Of a stretch of 64,000 nucleotides of DNA, positions 38,550 through 47,900 are shown piece after piece. This stretch comes from Isotricha intestinalis (taxonomy: Eukaryota; Ciliophora; Litostomatea; Vestibuliferida; Isotrichidae). The notes under the pieces are model-generated. The model saw only the letters and a program-made list of their open reading frames with translations, made no database searches and was not told where the DNA came from. Made by a program: the position numbers and the translations under genes. Position 1 is the first letter of the stretch, and each line of letters opens with the position of its first letter. The stretch spans positions 39,177 to 103,176 of the forward strand of contig JAJJLU010000336.1 in assembly GCA_023807065.1 (NCBI GenBank), read 5' to 3'.

Positions 38550-41500
38550 TTAATTAATTATATCAGTTTGATTTAAAAGTAAAAAATAAGTAGCAGAAGC
38601 ATAATTTAATTCATTATTATTTAAAGTTTTTTGAATATAATCTTTTTTATAACCTAAACTTTCCATATTTTTTATAATACTTTCATCAATAATTAAAGTA
38701 CTAGAATCAGTTAAATTGGAATCATTTTTTTTTGAATTTTTAGAAGAGAATTCATTATTATTATTATTATTAGGACTTTGTTTTTTATTATTTTCTTCGA
38801 TTAAATCATCATCTAATTCATTATTATTAATATCATTCATATTTACTTCTTTTTCATTTTTTTCACTATTTTGATTAATTAAAACTCCATGATCAATTTC
38901 ACCATTATTATTAAGTTCATATAATCTATTTAAAACTTTTGTATTTTCATTAAATTGAATAACATCATTACAAATTTCTAAAGACTTTTCTAATTTATTA
39001 TCATAATTATTAACATTATTTTTATTATCTCCAATAAATGAAGAATTAAAAGGTGCTAAAATATCACTTTTAGTTGCAATATTTTTATTTTCCTTATCAT
39101 TAATAGTATATAAATTTTTTAAAGTAAAATTTTCAATCATTTCATTTTTTCCACAAAATCTATAATCAACATTTTCTTTACTTAATAAAACAATTTCAGC
39201 TTTAGTAAACAAGCTATTTTTATTCCCTGAATTAATATTATTATCCCCATAATCAACATTAGAAATCATCCAAGGATGATTTAAAATACCTTCAATATTA
39301 ATTCTTTTAGAAGGTTCAACTTCTAAAATTTTTTTAATTAAATTTCTAGCATCATTACTAATATCCTTAATATTATAGTATTGCCGTTAATAATTAATTG
39401 ATGTAAATTTTTAAGATTATTAGCTTTAAAAGGAACATTTCCATTTCACATTGCATATAAAACATTCTTCATTATTTAATATTTCAAATGCAATATATGC
39501 TGGTGTTCCACATTGATCTTTTAATTTTTCATTTTTTTTATAATTTTTCCCTACTCCAAAATCACATAACTTTATTGAATTATTTAAATCTATTAATATA
39601 TTATCTAATTTAATATCTCTATGTATTATTCTTTTTGAATGAATAAATTTTAATGAATTTATTAATTGCTTAAATATTGTTCTTGATGTTTTTTCATTTA
39701 GTTTTGTTCTTTTTCTAACAAAGGATAATAAATCTCCTCCACTAATATTTTCCATTATAATTAATATGTAATTTTCTGTTTCTAATGTTTCTAATATTTT
39801 CACAATTGAATTATGAAGAAGGTTTTTCATTAAATTTATTTCATGATAAATTTTATTTATTGATTCTTTGTTTTTTAATTTTTTTTTATTAAATGATTTT
39901 ATTGCTACTATTCTTCCTGTTAAAATATGAAGTCCTAAATTTACTTTTCCAAAAGCTCCTCTTCCTATTAATCTACCAAATTTATAAAAGGATAATTTTG
40001 TTTTTGGATAATCATGATATTTATTATAATATTTTTTTAAATATAATGATAATTTTTCTGATTGTTTTAAATAATATATTCCTTCTTTTATAAGAGCATT
40101 TTTGATTTTTATTTTACTTTCATTTAAATCATCATCTTTAAAGGTTGATATTGAAGTATTATTTAAATTTTCATTTATATTTATATTAATATTTAGATTA
40201 TTATTATGTGTACTTAAAGTTAATTTATTTCCTTCAATTGGATGTATTTTATTTATTTTTTCTTTTAATATTTTTTTCGTTCTATTAGGAATTAAATTAT
40301 TTGAATTTGTTATTTTTTTAATCACTACATTATGGTTTTTAATAATATTATTATTAATATTATTATTTTTTCCACTTCTTGGTATTGTTCCAGTATTTTT
40401 TTTCGTGGCATTTAAAGTTAAATTAGTTCTATTATTTTTATTAATTTTACTAACTGAAGATTTATGACTTATTGTTTTAGATAAAGAATGAGTTGAAGTT
40501 TTAGAAGAAATATTTTTTTTTCCTAAATTATTTCTTAATGTTTCTTTAGAAGTTGAAGTTGTATGATTTCCTTTTTTAAAGTTTAAAGTAGAAGGTTTTA
40601 AATTATAATTATGAAATATAATATTTTTATTTTTAATTGAATTCTTATTAGAAACTAAATTTTTTTTATAAAAAGAAGGTGAACTTTCTGTAGTTAAATG
40701 ACTTTTATAATTACTTGAAGAAGATAAGATATTTTTTGAATGATATTTTTCATTACTATTAGTTTTTAAATTATTTATTGTTGAATTGGTAAAAAATTCA
40801 TCAGTATTATTTGATTTAAAATAATTATGTTTATTATGAGTTAAATTAGTTAAAATTGAATTTTTTTTATTTTGATTAAAATTATGATTAGATAATTTTT
40901 TTTCATTTGAAGTTTTTCTTGAATTTGTATTGGTTACTGGAGTTGTTTGACTTATTTTTTGTTTAGAAGATAATGTAAAATCATTTACAATTGTTTTTGA
41001 TTTTTCATTATTTATTAAGTTTCTATTTATTTTTTTTGCTGATATTTTTTTAGATTTTTTTCTTTTATTTTCATTTTCATTATTATTAATTTTTTCTTTA
41101 TTATTATTTATATTATTATTTGAATTAATTATTTGATTATTAAAATTTTTATTCATATTATTACTTTTTTTACTTATTTTATTTTGAGGATTTATATTAT
41201 TTAAATTTGATTTATGTTTATTTATTTTTTGCCTTGGAGAAGTAATTGAACTATTAATAAAAATTCCTTTTTTATAATTTAAATCAGTTGTTAATAAATT
41301 AATATGATGTTTCTTAAAATCATTAGAATTACTATTATTATTAATATTTGTTTTATTATTTGAATCCGATTTTTTAGAAGGATTAGAAAAATTTTTTCTT
41401 TTTAAAGTAGATAATTCCTTTTTCCTTATTAATTGTTGTTTTAAAAATTCATCGGTTTGTTTTTGAGAAATACAAGCTTTTTGTAAAATTTTTTTTTCTT

Positions 41501-41687
41501 CATTAATTAAATTATTTTTATCAGGAGAATTTTTTGTTGTTTGAAATTTTAATCCATTTATCATTCTAAAAGAATTTTGATTTGTATTATTCTCACTTAC
41601 TCCTAAAGAAAAAGAAATTATTTTTCTTTTTGAATTTGCATTTTTCGATGTTATTAAAACATCTGATTTAATTACCTCCTTTTTCAT
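38550..41687 (-). pseudogene. AMPK/SNF1-related kinase with UBA-like tail, several disabling lesions
   Basis: The first frame (41687-39426) has a 560-residue Asn/Ser/Lys-rich leader, then a kinase N-lobe (LIGRGAFGKVNLG, IVAIKSF), HRDIKLDNILID, CDFGVGKN and CGTPAYIAFEIL, where APE has become AFE. About 13 residues normally following are missing near 39464 and the frame is lost. The next piece, VLYAM, then a TGA (39446-39448), NGNVPFKANNLKNLHQLI, continues the C-lobe; a -1 shift near 39380 leads to KDISNDARNLIKKILEVEP and HPWMISNVDYG. The tail (39269-38550) ends in a UBA-like helix set (MESLGYKKDYIQKTLNNNEL) as in SNF1/MARK kinases. With four lesions in 100 bp it should be inactive unless the sequence is wrong there. 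Confidence 0.8.
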
Positions 41688-41933
41688 TTTTATGAAAACA
41701 ATAATTCAATTAAATTTTATTTTTAAATAATATAAATTTATTAATTTAATATTAAAATTTCAGAGTCACATAATTAATACAAAACATTTTTTTGTCAAAG
41801 AAATAAATGAATAAAATATAAAAAAGTAAAGATAAAATGATTAAAATAAATTTAAAATATTTTATAAACTCATTAAAAAAAATAAAAAAAATTAAATAAA
41901 AAACTAAAACAATTGATATTTAAAAATAATATA

Positions 41934-43499
41934 ATGGGAGCTGAAATATGTATTTGTTGTAAAACAAATAATTCAATATCAACAAAAGTCTTTACATTAC
42001 CAGATAAACAATATACAAAAACAATAAGTATATCAAATTCTCAAGAACAAATATCCAAATATTCAACATATAATGGTAGTACAATAGGAAAAAATAAAAC
42101 TTTAAAATTTGATAAGAGTACTTTTGTTAGAATGAAATCAAAAAATTTATTTGATGAATATGAATTAAAAGAAAAATTAGGTGAAGGAGCTTTTGGTTTT
42201 GTTTATAAAATTGAACAAAAAAAAACTCAATTTTTAAGAGCTGTTAAAGCTATTAAAAGAAAACATGTTGATTCTAATTTTATTAATGAAATTAAAATAT
42301 TAAAAACTGTTGATCATCCTAATATAATTAAATTATTTGATTGTTATTATGATAATAATTATTATTATATGATTGAAGAATATTGTTCAGGAGGAGATTT
42401 ATTTGATTATTTACATAGACAAAAATATTTTTCTGAAAAAAAGGCTTCAATAATATTAAAACAATTATTATCAGCAGTTAATCATTTACATAAAAAAAAA
42501 ATAGTTCATAGAGATTTAAAACCTGAAAATATTGTTTTTATTAAAACACAATTTGATTCAGATGATTTATTTATTAAATTAATAGACTTTGGAACTTCAA
42601 CTTCAACAAAAAATGGTAATTTAACTCAAGAAATAGGAACAATATATTATATTGCTCCTGAAGTGTTTAAAAATAATTATAATGAAAAAGCAGATATATG
42701 GTCAATTGGAATAATTTTTTATACTTTAATATGTGGTCATCCTCCTTTTAGAGGAAGAAGAGAAGATATAATAAAGATTAAAATATTAAATTATAATATA
42801 TCTTTTCCTTCAAATAATTTTAGAAATATGTCTCAAAGTGGAATAAATTTATTGAAAAAATTACTTGAACCTGATTATAATAAAAGAATAAGTGCTGAAG
42901 AAGCTTTAAATGATGAATGGTTTGTAAAAATGGAAAATAAAGTAGATGATGAAATAGAAATTAATAATTTAGGTAATTCAATATGTAAGAACTTAGAACA
43001 ATTTAAAAATACTGTTTGTCTTCAAAAATTAATTTTATCATTTTTAACTAATCAAACAACTTTTCATGATGAAATAAAAAGATTAAAAGAAGAATTTGAT
43101 AGAATTGATGAAAATAAAGATGGTGAAATATCAAAAGATGAATTAATAAAATGTTTAGAAACAATTTATCCTAATGGTGAAGCAAAAATAAAAGCAAATG
43201 AAATATTTAATGAAATAGATTTTAATCATGATGGTACTATAAATTTTTCAGAATATTTAACTTTAACTATGGAAAAAGAGAAATTAATTAATGAAGATAT
43301 GTTAAAAAAAACTTTTAAATTATTTGATATTGATGGTAATGGTTATATTACTATTGATGAATTAAAAGAAATTATGCCACTTGATTTAATTAATAATTCA
43401 GGTTGGTTAGATTTAGTTAAAGAAGTAGATCAAGATGGTGATTGTCAAATTTCTTATAATGAATTTAAACAAATGATGCTTAAAGTTGCTTTAATTTAA
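41934..43499 (+). CDS. Calcium-dependent protein kinase (CDPK)
   Basis: The 521-residue product has the classic CDPK order. The ATG at 41934 gives MGAEICICCK, a myristoylation Gly-2 with three nearby Cys for palmitoylation, and is preferred over an upstream TTG. The kinase domain (about 75-330) has GEGAFGFV, AVKAIKRK, HRDLKPENIVF, IDFGTST, YYIAPEV and DIWSIGII. A junction helix follows, then four EF-hands with loops DENKDGEISKDE, DFNHDGTINFSE, DIDGNGYITIDE and DQDGDCQISYNE. The fourth loop has Cys where the central Gly is usual. CDPKs couple calcium to secretion and motility in plants and alveolates. Intact and likely active. Confidence 0.95.
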   Translation: MGAEICICCKTNNSISTKVFTLPDKQYTKTISISNSQEQISKYSTYNGSTIGKNKTLKFDKSTFVRMKSKNLFDEYELKEKLGEGAFGFVYKIEQKKTQFLRAVKAIKRKHVDSNFINEIKILKTVDHPNIIKLFDCYYDNNYYYMIEEYCSGGDLFDYLHRQKYFSEKKASIILKQLLSAVNHLHKKKIVHRDLKPENIVFIKTQFDSDDLFIKLIDFGTSTSTKNGNLTQEIGTIYYIAPEVFKNNYNEKADIWSIGIIFYTLICGHPPFRGRREDIIKIKILNYNISFPSNNFRNMSQSGINLLKKLLEPDYNKRISAEEALNDEWFVKMENKVDDEIEINNLGNSICKNLEQFKNTVCLQKLILSFLTNQTTFHDEIKRLKEEFDRIDENKDGEISKDELIKCLETIYPNGEAKIKANEIFNEIDFNHDGTINFSEYLTLTMEKEKLINEDMLKKTFKLFDIDGNGYITIDELKEIMPLDLINNSGWLDLVKEVDQDGDCQISYNEFKQMMLKVALI

Positions 43500-43660
43500 T
43501 ATTTTTTATTTTTTTAATTGATTGTATATTATTTTTCGTTAGTTTTTCATTTATATTTTAATATTTATATATAAAGAATTTTAGAAGAATTTTTAGTTCG
43601 TTTAAAAAATTAAACAAATTAATATAAATATGTGTATAATATATTTTATTTTTTTAAGCT
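43500..43660. other. 161-bp convergent gap
   Basis: The CDPK gene (plus) and the acylated unknown gene (minus) converge here. Only A/T-rich 3' sequence is seen. Confidence 0.4.
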
Positions 43661-44824
43661 TTAAATATCAAAGGGAATTCCATATTTATTTAAAATGTCA
43701 GTAAAGTTTGAAAGATTTTCTTCAATTTTTAATTTAAAATCATTTATAAAAATAATTTTTACATTTAAATAATTTATAATTTGAGAAATTTTAACTGGAA
43801 CTCCCATTACAATAAATAATAAAATTAATAATATCCAGTTATTATTTCTTTCATTATAATTTTGAATATTGAAAATTATTGATTTTCCCATTTTTATATC
43901 TTTTTTAATCCAATTACCAATAACTTCAGTATTGATTTTATTATTTTCATATTCATAATATCCTATCTCAATTTCTCTATATATATCATCTTTTTCTTGA
44001 AATTGCTTAAAATTATATTTATTTTTTTCTTCGTTATCAATATTTATTATTGTGAAGATATTAAATGCATTTATAAAATCATCTAAAAATTGATTAGAAT
44101 TATTTTCATTTTTAATTTTTTCAAAAGATAAATTTGAATTAAATTGGATAAAAATATAACCTTCTTTTTTCTGATTTAAAATATGAGAATAAGTCAATAA
44201 AACATAAGGTAATAAATCATAATTTGTGTTTTCTAAGAAATAATATAATTTTTTTGTAAATGGAGAAAGTGAATCTTCTTTTAAATTAGTATTTAAAATA
44301 TTAATTGAAATTTCAATCTTTAAATTAAGAAAATTAGAAATTATTTCTTTTGATTCTTCATTATTTTCTTTTTCAAAAAACTCAGGGGAAAATATTATTA
44401 TTATATTTTCTTTATTTAAAAAATTTTTGAAATTATTTTTTCTATTATTAGACATTACTTTAATTTCTTCATTATGATAATTAATTCTTTTCATTTTTTT
44501 TAAAAAATTTTCCCTTTGTTCAGAATTAGTTCTTAAATCATAAAGTAAATATTTAGTATTTGTATAATTATCTTGATGGAATACATTTATATTATAAATT
44601 TCTACAAAAGTAAATTTTTTAACTTTTACATTTAAAGATTTTTCAAAATAAAGAATTAAAGAATTTATATTATCATTAAATATATTTGTATCAAATTCTT
44701 TTGACTCCAAATTTAATTTAATTTCTTCAATTTTACTTTTTTCATCAATATTCTTAAAAAAAACCGAAGTAAAATCTAACATTGATTCATTAGATATATT
44801 TTGTCTTGTGCAACATTGACCCAT
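43661..44824 (-). CDS. N-terminally acylated protein, possible rhodanese-like fold, function unknown
   Basis: The 387-residue product starts MGQCCTRQN: Gly-2 for myristoylation and Cys-4/Cys-5 for palmitoylation. The segment around 75-90 (TKYLLYDLRTNSEQR) resembles the start of a rhodanese domain ('YLLIDVR'), but the active-site loop Cys is not evident, so any enzyme role is unsupported. Around 310-345 a hydrophobic strand-helix (NNWILLILLFIVMGVPVKIS) could be buried core or a membrane span. It is transcribed in the same direction as UTP10, 106 bp downstream of it. No better match was found. Confidence 0.6.
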   Translation of the reverse strand: MGQCCTRQNISNESMLDFTSVFFKNIDEKSKIEEIKLNLESKEFDTNIFNDNINSLILYFEKSLNVKVKKFTFVEIYNINVFHQDNYTNTKYLLYDLRTNSEQRENFLKKMKRINYHNEEIKVMSNNRKNNFKNFLNKENIIIIFSPEFFEKENNEESKEIISNFLNLKIEISINILNTNLKEDSLSPFTKKLYYFLENTNYDLLPYVLLTYSHILNQKKEGYIFIQFNSNLSFEKIKNENNSNQFLDDFINAFNIFTIINIDNEEKNKYNFKQFQEKDDIYREIEIGYYEYENNKINTEVIGNWIKKDIKMGKSIIFNIQNYNERNNNWILLILLFIVMGVPVKISQIINYLNVKIIFINDFKLKIEENLSNFTDILNKYGIPFDI

Positions 44825-44930
44825 AAATTTTAATTTAAACCTTAAAAAAAAATTTAAAAAAAATTAAATATAATTTAAAAGAAAATATATATTATAATTT
44901 TATTAAAAAAAATTTATTTATTTTTTTATT

Positions 44931-47900
44931 TTATTCTAAGTAAGTTTGATAATTATCACCTGTTATTTTTTCTATAACATTAATTAATTGCACAGTTTCT
45001 TTTTGAACATTTTCATTTGAATCTTCAAGTAAATCTGCAATTGCAGGGACTATATCACTTACTAAAGTTAAATATCTTTCTTTTAAATTTTCAAATAAAT
45101 ATAAAATGATTTTTATAAGTAATAATCTTGATATATAATTTTCTTCTCTTGTTAAATTTAATAATTCATCATTAAATTCTTTAAATTGATTATCTGATTT
45201 TATATTTTTAAACATTTCTAAAACACAATCTTTAATTGAATCTTCGTAATAATCATTCATTTCTTTTTCATTTCCATTTAATTTAAATTGTTCTATTATT
45301 GGTTCATATAATTCTTCAATTATTTCTGATATTAATTCACCTTTTGAATATTTAAAATTTAATTTAATATTTTCAATAAGTAAATTTGATAATTTTAAAT
45401 ATGAAAAATTTTCATTAATATCTGATTCATCTTCTGTTCTTTTATGCTTTTTATTTAGTTTTTTTGGAGTATTATTCTTTTTGAAAAGTGAAGCATTTGA
45501 AAAAGCTATTAATTCAATTTCAGTTTTTTTATATTTTGGATAATAATTATTTATAAATATATCTCTTATAACATTTAATAATGTATTAAATAGTTGAAAA
45601 ACAATAATACTATTTGTAACTTTATATTCTCTATTATCATTTCTTTCATTTAAAAATTCTAAAAGATATTCAAATATTTTTTTTAATTGTTTTTCATTCA
45701 TTTTTAAAATTAAAGTTTTAAGACAAATTTGAATATCATTTAAATAATTTTGAGATGATTTTAAAATTTCAATAAAAAATTTTATTAAATCCATATATAC
45801 ATCTACAATAACAATTTTATCTGCATTTAATATTATAGAATTGAAAAAATATAAAATTAAAGAATTAATATTTGTTTGATTGTATTTAATTGATTCAAAA
45901 GAAGAATCAAATTCATTTTGTTTAGCAATTTGACTTAATAAATTTTTAATAATTTCATTATTGTTTTCTTCAAAAGGAAGATTTGTAATTACTTTAATAA
46001 AGTCATTTAAAAAAGGTGCAATATAACCACATAAATTTGCTTTTGTTAAATCATTTAAATTTTCAAGAATTAAATCTTTAATTTCTTTTGTTAAATTATT
46101 TATATTTTCTTCATTTATTTTTAATCCATCTATAAATATTGGAATAAAATCATTGAAAAAGGAAATGAAATTTACATCGAAAATATTAAAGACATGAATT
46201 AAGTATTTAAAAATTGAAAATTGATATAAATAAAATATAGAATCATAATTTTTTGGTTTTTGTTTTAAATCTGTTTTTATTATTTCTTTTAAACCTTTTT
46301 TGATTAATTCAGAATTACTTTCACTATTTGTTAATTTTGTAATTAGTTTATATATGTAAACTAAATTCTCATTTTTTGTTTCTTTTTTATTTAATATAAT
46401 TTCATTTATAATATATTCATTTAACAATTGAGTTGATGATGGAATTAATGGTGTAATTTCTTTTAAAATAAAATTTTTAGATTTTGAATATTTGGTTTTA
46501 TCTTTTATATTATATAAAGTTTGGAATAAATAAGAAAATAAATTTTGTTTTTTTGAAAATTGAATAATTTTTTCTGTAATTTCTTTATTTTTATTAAATA
46601 TATTAGTTATAATATTTAATATAATTTCAGAAATCTCTTCAATTGAATTATCATTCATTGAATCTTCAAAAAAATGATTTTTCAATTTTAACAAATTTGA
46701 AATGATATTATCTTCTAAGTCTAATACAATTTTATCTTTTGTATCTTTGAAAATAAGTAAATTTTCCATTAATTTAGTCCATTCATATAAATTATTATAA
46801 AAACTATTATTCTCATTAATAATAAATTTATTTAATACCTCATTTTTTTCATATTGAAACTTTTCATAAATTTTATAATAAAAAAAGGCCAAACAAATTC
46901 CTTTCATAATACTAGTCTTTGATAATTTTAAAAGTATATTAGAGTTAATATCTATTTCAGAATGTTTAACAATTAAATCTATATATTTATAATACATAAT
47001 AATATTTTTTTCATCAAATTTTACATTTTCAATAAACTCAATTAATAATGTAAATATTATATTTATTATTTCTGATTTTATCATAATTGCCAATTGATTA
47101 TTTTCCATAATAATATTATAAGATTTTATAATTAAAGTATTATCATATCCTTTAATTAATAATGATAAATTATTTGAAGTTCCTAAAATTAATTGAATCT
47201 TTTTTTCTTGTTCATAATTTAATTCATTTTCAATGTCAAGGGATTCTATTAATTTTTTGAAAATTTCATCCAATTGATTCATTAATTCTATATAATCTTC
47301 TTTTGAAATACTTTTTAAAGATTTACTAAGAGTAAAAATAGAATAACAAATGCTAATAATAATATCTTTTGTTAATTTTAATATTTGGAAAGTTTTTTTT
47401 AATATTTCAACATTTTCATAATTTGGATGAATAATTATACATTTAAAGAAATATATGATTTGTTTTTCATCAATTTTATTTTTTTTAATTGAATTAATTA
47501 TATAAGTTAAATATTTATCTAATTCATTTTCATTAAATTGTAAATCAAATTGAAATGGATTTATATTATTTTTCACACAAAAACTAATTACAATAAACAA
47601 TTCTTCTGGTTTTTTAAGAGAATTTAATGAAAAACCATCTTTAAATAAAATATCTATTATATCTTGTGATAAATTTTGATGATTTTTATCTTTTAAAAAG
47701 AAAATAATTTCTTTTTCAGTATGAGGAAAATATGTTAAAAAATTTTTAAGAAGTAAATTACATAATTTATTATTATTAATTGATTTTTCAATATGATTAA
47801 GTAATTGACTTTTATTATTATTATCAAATACAATTTTTTTGGTAAATAAAGACAAAAGTTTAATTGTAATATTTTCAAAATTTTCATCATAAACAGGAAT

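Noticed and set aside
19525..39384. Euplotes-like programmed +1 frameshifting at AAA-TAA/TAG
   Set aside because: All shifts seen are -1 and none sits on an AAA followed by TAA or TAG in the zero frame.
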